DNA from: Larix kaempferi
Taxonomy: Eukaryota > Streptophyta > Pinopsida > Pinales > Pinaceae
Assembly (NCBI GenBank): GCA_027924585.1
Contig: BSBM01000150.1
Span: forward strand, 13,073,001-13,137,000
Length of the DNA: 64,000 nt
Direction of reading: 5' to 3'
Position numbers and translations under genes: made by a program. The stretch's first letter is position 1. Every line of letters starts with the position of its first letter. This document shows positions 47,870 through 58,363 of the stretch, piece after piece. Below the pieces are notes generated by a model. It did no database searches. It worked only from the letters and a program-made list of their open reading frames with translations, and had not been told where the DNA came from.

Positions 47870-48420
47870 TCGGAGCAACTCACCGAGTTCTTCCGACTTG
47901 TTTCGGGCCAACTCGTCGAGTTCTTCCGCCGTTGGGGACCAACTCGTTGAGTTGTTCCGCCGTTGCGGACCAACTTGCCGAGTTCTTCCGCCGAAAGACA
48001 CTTAGAAAAATTTTCAGACCAACTCGCCGAGTTCTTCCACTGTTGTGGACCAACTTGCCGAGTTCTTCCGCCAAAAGACACTTAGAAAAATTTTCGGACC
48101 AACTTGCCGAGTTCTTCCGCCAAAATTTGCGGACCAACTTGCCGAGTTCTTCCGCCAAAAGACACTTAGAAAAATTTTCGGACCAACTTGCCGAGTTCTT
48201 CCGCCAAAAGACACTTAGAAAAATTTTCGGACCAACTCGCCAAGTTCTTCCGCCGTTGCGGACCAACTTGCCGAGTTCTTCAGCCGAAAACTCAGCTTTT
48301 CCTTCCATCACTGCGGTAGAAACTCATCAATTCCTTCTGACGCTGCGGCAGAAACTCACCAACTTTTTCCGCCGTTGCGGACGAACTTGTTGAGTTTCAC
48401 CGCCATTGCGGAGCAAAACT
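47870..48420 (-). repeat. Tandem 30/49-bp microrepeats in the LARD leader
   Basis: A core GACCAACTTGCCGAGTTCTT followed by CCGCC recurs about a dozen times. It is joined either to a short GTTGC link (about 30 bp) or to AAAAGACACTTAGAAAAATTTTC (about 49 bp). Because the spacings are not multiples of three, the several overlapping frames across it are artefacts of repetition. Confidence 0.9.
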
Positions 48421-48709
48421 CTTAACTTTTCCGTCGTTTTGGCCTAAAACTTTTAACGTTTCCGCCGTTTCATTTGCGGAGCAACTGGCCAAGTTTTGTC
48501 GGCAACTTCGGCGCAACTCAGCGAGATTCGCCGAAGCACATCGGATCAACTCCACGAGACTCACTGAATCAGTTGGCAAAACATTTAGAAAAAATTTGAA
48601 AATTTTTGAAATTTTGAAACTTTTCTTAACGGTCTGTGCTAGGCAGGAAGCATACTTACCTCTGCAAGCTGTGATAGGTAGCCCATGGAGGCCCAATGCT
48701 GCAACCAGC

Positions 48710-48722
48710 AGCTCTGATACCA
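48710..48722 (-). other. LARD primer-binding site (tRNA-iMet)
   Basis: The minus strand reads TGGTATCAGAGCT; two bases separate it from the 5' LTR end. Confidence 0.92.
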
Positions 48723-48724
48723 AA

Positions 48725-50125
48725 TGTAATGTCCCCACCCTTGGACCCAGTGCAAGGAAGGGAACCTAACACCAATATATGGGGCTTTTCATAAACTCAG
48801 CCCACTCATTAGATTCATAAAACCAAAAACACATGTGCAGGTGTATAATTCAAATAAACATAGCAGAAGCAAGATCCACTTCATGAAAATACAACATGCA
48901 TTGCTCTTCATAAACATAACAGTCAATAATGAAATGACATTGCAGAATTAAATACACATAAGAATATACTCATCTTCATTGTGCAGTTGTCCCAAACAAC
49001 TCGCTATGTCGCTGCAACGTTCCACCCAACCGTAGGCTCTTCGACGGCATATACTCAGTTCGTCCGAAGGCCACCCCCGAGCTGGGCATGATTCTTACAA
49101 GGAAAATGAGGTATTCAGCTCATACACATCCAATTAAGCATTTCATTTGAGCCAAGCCAGTCCATAGCTGGGTTTATCAGGCTACATCAAAACCCTGGAT
49201 GCTTGCACTCAAGCTCAAGCCAAAACAATGGAGACCCATAATCCATACCCCAACATACTCTTACACACAGCAACCCAAAAACTGGGCATGGATACACATT
49301 TCCATTCATGGGGTTTACAAACAGGATGGCCATGGGTTTTCCCCAAATCGTGTCTCACCCAAAACGAACTGTGGAAAGGGAAATGCATCCACAGGGAGGA
49401 AAAACGTTTTCTACCAAACTCTCTAAGCATTTAACAGCAAAGACGGTCTTTATGGAACCCCAGTTCCATTCCCCTTCTTCCCCACTGGTATACAACACAA
49501 AAACGCCCTTCTCCTAGCTGAGATTGAAGGAAAACACAGACACCCATGGCTGGAAAATGCCCTGGTAGCTCCAAACTCGTGAGGGAGGAAGACTAGTTGA
49601 TGGGTAATGGTTTGGGGAACAATTCATGACCCTTTTCTTGCCCAAGAAGCAAAACACGATTTTCCATGCAGGGTGGCTTTCCCATACTCGAATTTTGGAC
49701 AGCCATACCTCCCATTCCCCAAGGCATTAACTACCTCAACCAACTCTTGGGATAAATCAATGATTGGGTACAAAAGTCAACATGGATAGTTGAGGGTTTG
49801 ATGGGTTCTCTCATTGACACTTGGCTTGACTTGATTGGCTCCAAGGGTTTGAATATTTCCCTCCCAATTCCTTGTAAAATCATGCCCCCATCTCTTGTTG
49901 CATTGCATAGCTAGTTGTGGGTATTTTATATTAAAATGCATATTTACAATTCCCATGGTTCACTAGCACATGGGTAGCATAATATCCAATAATTGCCTCT
50001 TCGAGGTCGAGTGTTCACTAGCGGGGCCTTGGCCTTGAGCTCCACGCTATGAATCATACATAATATGCATACAATATTTACGTTATAGTCCAAAATATTA
50101 TAAGGGTCAAACTGGGAACATTACC
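48725..50125 (-). repeat. LARD 5' LTR (1401 bp)
   Basis: Plus-strand start TGTAATGTCCCC; the last base of the other end has changed (ATTACC for ATTACA). High identity by eye to 41275-42610 apart from the 65-bp extra block and scattered substitutions. Confidence 0.95.
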
Positions 50126-50130
50126 ACTCC
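50126..50130 (+). repeat. Target-site duplication ACTCC (right)
   Basis: Exact copy of 41270-41274. Confidence 0.88.
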
Positions 50131-52370
50131 CTTCAAAGTATTATTGCTGTCACCTACCCAAATTCTGAAAATATTATTTTATTGGAAAAATACTTTATGT
50201 TAAATTTTAATTACAAAGTTTTGTAATTATGACCAAGTTTGGTCAAGGATGAATGTAATTACTGATTATTATTATTCAATAAATTAAAGTAGGAGACAAA
50301 CACCCAAGGGAACTATTAAATGAGTGTTCACTGACCCACTAGGAGGAATGGAAGCTGTTAGAAGGCATGGGACAGATGGCAGCAATTGCACTTCACCACT
50401 AGTTGTTGGTTATGGGACAACTACCCCTAAAAATATGGCATTATCCCCCAGGTGGTGGGAGTGAGTAGGCAGCTCATTTAATGACCAGTTAACAACTGAA
50501 AGGCCTAGGCAGCCTACATAAGGCAAATTCGAATTGAGTAGGCAACTCTTACACAATATTTTCTGCAGAAATATTCCTCAAGTGCATCAGGTGATCACTG
50601 AGAGATTCGAATAGGGAGGCTAAGTGAGAGTGCAACTGTAAGTATGCAAAGTATTCTGAGGAGGAGAACCAGAGGTACTGGTGCAGGTCCTTTTGACTGT
50701 TAAGTCTTTAAGACTAGATAACTGTTGTTACTACAAGTGGAGGTCCTAAGCTTCTAAGTTTCTTTCTCCTGCTGGTTCAGTGAACAGGCTCGGGGGTCCT
50801 AAGGCAAGTAATTTGGCTGTCTTCAGGAATTGGTTGGGTGGAACAGGCTCCTTGGGCTGTTTGTTTATCTACAGTTAACCAGGTTTTGCTATTTTGTTTA
50901 CAGTTCAATGTTCTATTTAGTAGAATTTATCAAACTCTGTTTTGTAAAAGAATTTATTTTATTTCTGATTTATGTTCGATACTGAATGATAAAGTCTGTG
51001 AATTATTGATTAGATAATCATCTCTATATTTTTCCCATGTTGTTATCTGCATAGTACTCTAGTATAGAGAAGCAAATTAAATGATAGATGAGAGATAGGC
51101 AGATTGCCATTGATTAGACAAATAATTACAGTAAGTGTTCTGTTTACAATTCTGCCCTATATTTAAACAGAGTAAAAATTACTGTATAACATCGATAGTA
51201 ATATAGAATTCTTTTGTTATTACATGAAAGAAAACATAGTCTAACTTCTGTACAGTCATATATTTTTCTCTTATCTCTATTCATTTAAGATAGCAAGCAA
51301 ATGCAATTAAAATCAAACATATCATGGTTTCCAAGTAATAGTATTTCCAAGGATTATCACAGCTGTAAGAACTAATCACTATATAGTTTTCATATCATTA
51401 TACATACTTTATTTCTTCACTGATTTCTTGTTTGATTTCAAGTATCAAATGTTTATTTCAGTAGTATTAAAACCTAATACGTTGCAAATCCTTATTTTGT
51501 ATTCATACATCATATTTTCTATCTCAAAGACAAACTGTAGACATTATTCAAAAAATGATAACTTTTATGACTTATTAAACCCTAGACATTACTTTTCAGA
51601 ACCACACTATCTTTTATATATGGTAATTTTACTACCTAAGAATTATCTAACAATTAGCCGAAGGCACATTTACATATTCATGTTTAAATATTAGCTCACA
51701 ACCCTAGTATCTAAACAAACACATTATCGAGATTTTCATCACAACGATTAAGTCTTGGGTACAAACCCTAGCACAAGACCGATAACAGTTGGAAGTTACA
51801 GGTAGAGTATCCATCAAATGAAACTAGAACACGGAGGCAAAACCCTCTCAAAACTTTTAGCAGTCAAACTACTTCAGCGATTTTCCAAACATATTTGATC
51901 AACAACGAGGACGAAGTACAAGCATATAGATATGCAAACTATAAACCCTCGGCCAAAAGACAACCATTGTGGCTCAACAAAACTTAACATTCATTTACAC
52001 AGTGTTCTCAACGACATTTTCAAAAATATATCATTTTATTTCAAAGAAAAACGAACCACAGTTTAAAGTACAAAGAGAACCCTTGGTTCTTGTTCTTCCA
52101 TTTAAAAACTATAATAAAAAATTACACTTTGAACCTGTCAAGGTTTCACAATACATGAGACTTGCCCTTATCAACCAAAAACATAAAATAGAATCTTGAA
52201 ACAATGAGAACTGTACAGGGTTTTTACCCTTAAGACATCTAGCAGAACAAACGAAGGTTCGAAGTCTCTATCGACAACATAACTAGGCATCAAATATCCA
52301 ATATGTAACTTAAAATACTGAGAGGTTACCCTCTGTACAGTATAAAACAAAACAAGACAAGCTTAAAACC
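50131..52370. other. Continuation of repeat-derived sequence, no gene recognised
   Basis: Part of this may be the rest of the Tat/Ogre-like LTR interrupted at 41275. Around 50420-50900 the sequence is LTR-like (TACATAAGGCAAATTC, short duplicated phrases), but no boundary pair was found. 50900-52370 is AT-rich and without a readable domain. Confidence 0.35.
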
Positions 52371-53016
52371 TTGCTTGCGGCCATCACTGAAACAATCGAA
52401 GGGTTTCCAATTCTCGGTACACAGAAATTACATCAAGGCACCTACGAGGCTTGTAAGAACCATCAGAGCTTACCAGGAAGCCGTAGTAGCTTTCCTTTCC
52501 AAAACCGTTGCATAGAAACCTTCCAACGAAGAGAGCACCTGCCAAAACACATTGCGAGTGGTCAAAAACTGTTAACACATTTAGAATGCAAAAATCTACG
52601 TTATCACACTCATTCATTTAATACTTACTTACCCTGTATAGTGTTATTCCAAATATCAATGGCGGAACCAGAGGTCGACCGCAATCTTTCATACACGCAG
52701 GAAAAACCAGAAGGCGTTACCACCATTCGAAAGAGTCGAAGGACAAACTACCAACTACTCTCAACAGCTGATGAATATCTACCCTTCATACTTCGACATC
52801 ACGACTCTATGGCACGAAGCCAAGCCTGCAACATTTAAAATTTACCTCTCATAAGTCACAGGGTCGAAACCCTGGAAGAGAACCTCCTCTAACCCTACAA
52901 ATTTGGCAGCCTGTCGGCCTCATTACAACATAACATTGAAGGGCCGAGAAACTTGTTACCAATACATACAACACGGATTAGGGTTACACAAACTAACGAC
53001 CAAGATCTGGAGCGAT

Positions 53017-53068
53017 CGACGGATAGAAGAGAGCCAACAGTGCGACGGATAGAAGAGAGCCAACAGTG
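53017..53068 (+). repeat. 26-bp tandem duplication
   Basis: CGACGGATAGAAGAGAGCCA with CAGTG at the end occurs at 53017 and 53043. Confidence 0.95.
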
Positions 53069-54378
53069 CTATGTTGAAAGCCGAGCAACCCGCATTAATA
53101 TCTCATTAAATTACAACAACCACAGAGTTGCCAACCTTGCATGCCAAGAAAACGTTACTGTGAACATCGTGGAGGAGAGGCGACATGGCAACCATGTCAG
53201 CTAGAATTCCCGGTTACTATGGCAATCAGAGTTCACATGGATGAACTACGTGGTATGACAGCCACCCATTCCACTATGGAGTTCATTTAATACACAACCA
53301 TAACTCTGTCAACCTGCAACTAGAAGTTAATACTCGTCATTTCATTACTTTAACGTCGAGACTTGGGCGATTACATTGACATGATATTAACACTTAGGAT
53401 AAGAGCTTTTACATACAACATAGTTCAAACTACCATCAAGCCATAATCTTTATAAGGTCATGTTCGTGGTTTGCATAGGATCTTATCCTATGGTGTTAAA
53501 ACAATAGCTAGGATTTCATTTTGGAAACGCATAATATTGTTTTGTTTATCATATCTTTGTATAGTAACACCATATCATATTACATGGAATATGTAGTGTA
53601 GGTATTATATAATTCCAAAGTTTAAATTAGTATAGAAATAATCGAATATTATGCCATGCTTTATGTAAATAAATAGTAGCTATAATATATATAGCTATTT
53701 CATTTCTATAATATGTTTGGGTATTGAAATAATAAATACAGGAAATAGATAGTAGTATTGTCGTATTAATATTTATGACAGTAGTCTCATGACGATAAGT
53801 GTAGTATCATAACAGAACTCTTGGACGACATGGTTTGATAACTTTAAGGAGCTTTGTAAGACAGTACTTAATCTAGGAGCAGAATCCTTGTATCCATACC
53901 TTCAGTTATTGATGTCGCAAGGAAGTACTTAACATTTTACATTGACGATGAATTGAAAAACACAAGTACTCTCATTTTTATGTTGTCTTGTAGATTTCTT
54001 ACCTGCGATCTGCACATGGAAACCAGATTCAAATGCCTTAGCTAAACGTAGCTAAGTAAGCTCCAGGGTGCCTCATAGGACCCCTTTTTCAACAAACAAA
54101 CAAATGTCAGCACTCCATCAAGAATATCAAAGCGGTACAAACTGTAACAATATGTAATAATAATAACCAAGAACTTAAACAAATTTGTAAAGTGTAGTCA
54201 TCTACATAATCATACAAAGATCTTTTGTTAAGGAGTCTAACACCCGCTTATATCTGAAGTAGCAATTATAACTATATTTATTTGAGCTTTATGACGTGTC
54301 ATCGTCATTAAATTATCTTAGTTAAGAATTTAAATTAGTTTATATGTTTCCGCATTAAATGACTTTGATAAATATTGC

Positions 54379-54379
<1 letters not shown>

Positions 54380-54424
<45 letters not shown>
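54380..54424. repeat. (AT)n followed by poly(T)
   Basis: A run of AT dinucleotides followed by about 14 T bases, just inside the LTR-like end at 54444. Confidence 0.9.
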
Positions 54425-54479
54425 GGTATTTTCGGGATGTTACAATTGCGCTGATGGAATTCCCAAATTCCTGATATTA

Positions 54480-54985
54480 CATTTTATGTAGGAATTTTGT
54501 TGTTTGTGTTGCAAAAGCTAGGGTTTGCATGATCTTAAGGACAAACAAGTGTTAAGTGTTATAACTCTTTGATATACTAGAGGGTTACCAACAATAATAC
54601 TCAACTAAATCTTTCACGCCATTAACTAGTGAGGATAAACCATACCCTTAATTGTACTGCCTGATTCCTTGGTATACGAGAATAATCTCCTTGAGTGTTG
54701 TTCTCGGTGTACTATAGCAATAGGACGACTAAGAGGATTACATAACGTTGGTTTCAGGTGCACTAGGGCTTCCAATATACCCAAAGGTATGCGGAAGACA
54801 AATCCGCATACATGTATTGTTTGATGTGGTACTCCTCGAAGGGGTACCAACAAAGGTTACACATATGTCCAAACGAGTGATGCTTCTTGTATTTTCTCTG
54901 TGTATTTTCCCCCAATCACATGTTTACGTGTTGAACAACAGATCTTTTTGATATTTAAAGACGTCGAAACACATCTCTAACCCTT
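54480..54985 (-). repeat. Second copy of the Tat/Ogre-like leader segment
   Basis: Resembles 38160-38640 in the same orientation: AGTGTTGTTCTCGGTGTA, ACGTTGGTTTCAGG, AAGGTATGCGG, CAAATCCG and ACGTCGAAACACATCTCTAAC appear in the same order. It is strongly diverged. Confidence 0.6.
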
Positions 54986-55022
54986 TTTTTTTAATAATAA
55001 TGGAGCATGTGTTGGCACATGT

Positions 55023-55650
55023 TCAAGTGCTTTGATACCGCCTATGGTTTTCCTTGTTAGCTGAACAAAGTATTAGTAGAAAAACATATTGTAATATAGT
55101 TTGAGAAAGCAAATAAACAAAACTAGAATTGGAAAATAAAAGTAGTAAGCAAACCTTTATTGATAGTCAAAATTGAATGCAATATTCACTTGCCTTTTTA
55201 AGGGGGTAACCTTCAACGCGAGCAAAGCTCCAAATACACTAATATTCACCTGGGAACCAATTATATAGCTTCTACTACCATATGTAGTTTCTAAATGACC
55301 AAAACCCGAACCACCTAGTGAACTTCCATTATTGAGACCTCAACTACTAACCAATGGACCTTCTTTCATGAGACTACTTACATTAATTGATTACTACCTT
55401 GTGGGGCCTTATTTAATAAAGATGGCCATCGATAGATTAAGTAAAAACATATTCCACTAGGGGAGTTAAGGTGGGACCCAAACAAACCGAACTCCATCTT
55501 CTTAAAGTACATAGCTCCACTAGTGTTATGATTGATCCCTAAGGTGTTATCCAAACTTTTTGTTATGTCAATGTCAAAGCTAATCCTTGAAAAGTCTCTT
55601 CCTTGAAAACACTGTTCCATCAATGATCATGCATAACTTGTGCACAAAGC
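55023..55650 (-). mobile_element. LTR relic related to 20893-22905, with primer-binding-like site
   Basis: The minus strand at about 55037-55026 reads GGCGGTATCAAAGC, a diverged tRNA-Met-type site. The adjoining stretch shares CACTTGCCTTTTTAAGGGGG, ACCTAGTGAACTTCC, GGACCTTCTTTCATGAGAC and GTGGGGCCTTATTTAATAA with the left LTR at 20893-21300. Ends were not resolved. Confidence 0.55.
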
Positions 55651-56350
55651 ATGTTGATTTGTTAGAGTGCCACTAGCCCACAATATTATGTATTCACTAG
55701 TCACTATGTCTAACCAAACTTCTATTGTCCTAGGTTAACTTGTCCATGCTTGTACATACCTCTGTCCCTCCAACTACCAAGTGATCAATCTCCTTTGACC
55801 ATTGATCCCATAACGATGTGTCTTCATGTCCAAGTAGATCCTAATCTTGTTGAATCCATGATGCTTGTCCATCAATTATATCATGCATGACTATGCTTGA
55901 GTCATAGGGCTATCTCTATCTATATCTAAGTGTTGCTACCTCTAACATCGGTATCCAAATGATCAAATCCAATCCAAAAAGATTTAACTTCTCTACATAA
56001 AGCCCCTTAAAAGAACCTCGCCCGCCCTATGTACTTGAGCTTGTGCACAACAAAAGAACACATAATATTTTTCTATGTTAGAACCCTAGCCAACCTCCCT
56101 TGTCGAACATCCACTAAAATTCATCCTTAGTATTAATCACTTAAGTCCACATACCTTATTTGAATTGTTCATTTATCACCACCCTAACTCTCCAACATAC
56201 CACCCAAACCATCAATGTTGCAATCCCAAAAGAAAGATACAAGTTTATGTTACCCAAATGCCTCTCCACCTACCAAACAACCATTACTCCAATAAGAAAT
56301 TGGACAAGAGACCATGGCTCTTACATTGTTTCCCAAAACTAGTTAACATC
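55651..56350. other. Spacer, no gene recognised
   Basis: AT/C-rich sequence. Two overlapping plus frames at 56160-56410 carry no domain. Confidence 0.4.
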
Positions 56351-56354
56351 AGTG

Positions 56355-56640
56355 CCTTTACCCAAAAAACTTCCCATTACAAGAAGATCACACACCACAC
56401 AAACCATTGAACACATCATGCTTATTCATGCTTATCTGCCAACCTACCACTACTCAAAATTGCAAAATTTACAGCTAAAAAACCTTTCCATTATAAGAAG
56501 ATCACACATTACACAAACCATTAAACACAACCAACTTGATCGACTGATCAACCACTACTTAGAGTTGACACTACCTTTACCCAAGGACCTTCCCAATACG
56601 AGAAGATCACACACCACACAAATAGCTGAACACACCTACC
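56355..56640 (+). repeat. Degenerate tandem repeat of about 105-114 bp, three units
   Basis: AAGAAGATCACACA-type blocks occur at 56381, 56495 and 56600. Each is preceded by a CCTTTCCCA-like phrase and followed by CACAAACCATTGAACACA or a variant. Short frames running through it reflect the repeat, not a gene. Confidence 0.75.
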
Positions 56641-58363
56641 TTGCTTGATCCATTGATCAACCACTACTCAACACGCAAGATGTGGCAAGTTCGTGTCCAA
56701 GAGATGGAATCTTTGGTTAACACGCGGTTAGTTCTCATTCGTGTCCAAGGGTAAGGCTCCATCAACTCAATAATTCTGATAGTACTAAAAAAGATTGAAA
56801 TTAAAACATAGAAATTAATGGAACCTTTAATCTAATTAATACTTAATAACTGAGTCACTACAAATTTAATACATTTCTTCACGTCACGACAATAATTTAT
56901 AGTTAATCTCTCGAATAATTTAAGTGCCAGGAAAAATCACCGTACCATTACTAGAACACACGGTAGAAAAACGGCATCCCAACCATTAAAGTTCCGGGAT
57001 GAAACGGACGGCGGATGTGCAGTCCATATCATCGAAAACTTGCACGCATTGGGCCAAAGATCTAGGGTAATTATTTGTCTATCACAGAACGCCGCGTGGC
57101 GATCATCCGAAGGCTTAAATTCAGCGAGACGCACGACGAACAATCTTTGACAGAGAAGGCAACATAGATTTAAAATGGAAAGCTGGCGCACGGATCGATC
57201 TCGATGCGTTCAAGAACGGGATTTAGATGCGAAATCTCATAAAAGAAGTGAGATAACCTCAACATATACCCGAATTCTGTGAAATTTTCGGCATCTTTAG
57301 GCGTTTTCCCGAGGTGCTCTGCTTCAGAAAATATTCGGGAATGCGTCCATGGCGGCAACTTTTCCTGCAACATTCACGGCAGTGTAAAATTTCGCAAATA
57401 TTGAAGGTATTTTGCGCAAGTTTTAGGCTTTGCTTCTTTTGCGCAAGTTTTAGGCTTTGCATGCCTCCAAAATTGTTTCGTTTGAACGAATTTAAATTGT
57501 TTATGCTGGATTTTAAGTTTGTTTAGCTTCTTTTGAGCGAGTTCAGTGCAGGAATCAGTTGCTGCGAAAGTTTCATTTGTCTACTTCTCAAGATTTTCTT
57601 TCAGAGTTTAAACGTACGGTCTTTTGCAGCAGTTGTCGCATTGGAAACATTTTCGCAACAATCGTAGGATTATAGAGATTTTCCGGAGCTATAGTTGATT
57701 TTCGTCCTTTCGCACAAAAAGTTCCCAGGAACAGCACCGCTTCAATTTGTTACCAAAGGAGTGCTCTGTCCTTCATTCATTCATTTCAGATATTCGGCTC
57801 AAAGTTGAAGCGGTGTAAAATTTCTGAACACAGAAGACTTTGTTTGGAGCAAATTTCGTTCGGATAGATTTGTGTGCATCAGTTAAGCAATTTGCATACA
57901 AATTTACTGAGAAATTGTGATTATTTAATCACCGAATTTCCGAAGTATCCGGGTCTCTTGTAGTTCCAGCACTCATTTAAAGTAATAGTTCCTGCATGCG
58001 TATGATAAGTGTTCAATTACATTAATTTGGAGTGGATTGTGTCCTGCATGAGCTATTGACACTGCTATTTTCTTACTGTTGCAGTTATATATTTTTCCCT
58101 TCAATTAATGGACACCCTTGCACATAAATTCGGCTGTTGAGGAAATAGATTTTGTTTGCATTTTGGCGTGGTTGATCGTTCTTTAGAGTCACAAATGCTG
58201 GAAGGCTAAGGTCGTGCAGTGGATCTGTCTCAGCTTCCAGTGGAAAATAGAGGAGTGTTTGGATTGGACTGAACGAAATTAAAACGAAGTAAAGAGTTAC
58301 CAGCAAAGCTGAACTGAAAACAGATCAATTCTTATTCCTATATTCTTAGGATTTCCTCCAACA
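56641..58363 (+). promoter_or_regulatory. Upstream and 5' leader region of the PILS-like gene
   Basis: From about 56930 the base composition becomes more balanced, as in host gene flanks. GCGCAAGTTTTAGGCTTTGC is duplicated at 57413 and 57440. An acceptor-like TTTTCTTACTGTTGCAG ends at 58084, so the 5' leader may contain an intron. The transcription start could not be fixed. Confidence 0.45.

Larger units (their letters stand above)
42626..48709 (-). other. LARD internal region, no coding domain found
   Basis: About 6.1 kb. Frames at 44459-44968 (+), 45447-45725 (+) and others have no family resemblance and are not conserved in phase across the local repeats. Content is mixed unique sequence plus tandem microrepeats at 43920-44100, 44640-44760 and 47860-48420. 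Confidence 0.75.
41275..50125 (-). mobile_element. 8.85-kb LTR element without coding domains (LARD-like), minus
   Basis: Direct LTRs at 41275-42610 and 48725-50125, an ACTCC target duplication, a minus-strand polypurine tract (42624-42611) and a TGGTATCAGAGCT primer-binding site (48722-48710) show a complete element on the minus strand. The 6.1-kb interior has no gag, protease, integrase or reverse transcriptase that I can read in any frame, and the longest frames (up to 169 codons) carry no known motif. It must therefore have moved with proteins from another element. The interior contains several microrepeat clusters. Confidence 0.9.
52371..54444 (-). mobile_element. LTR-like stretch starting TGTAACATCCC (minus)
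   Basis: The minus strand at 54444 begins TGTAACATCCCGAAAATACC, typical of a plant gypsy LTR start. The lower end, a primer-binding site and a partner copy were not found. A 155-codon plus frame (52371-52838) and an overlapping minus frame (52617-52384) have no recognised domain. At about 52858-52880 CAGGGTCGAAACCCTG forms a short palindrome that also resembles a polymerase III B box. Confidence 0.4.

Noticed and set aside
47743-48393. Repeat-containing protein from frames over the microrepeats
   Set aside because: The 30/49-bp spacings shift the frame, so no single frame codes the repeated unit consistently.
52371-52838. 155-codon plus frame as a host gene
   Set aside because: No domain, no start context or splice support, and it lies antisense to an LTR-like stretch.
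56165-56648. His/Thr-rich small proteins
   Set aside because: They follow a degenerate 105-114-bp tandem repeat and change frame between units.
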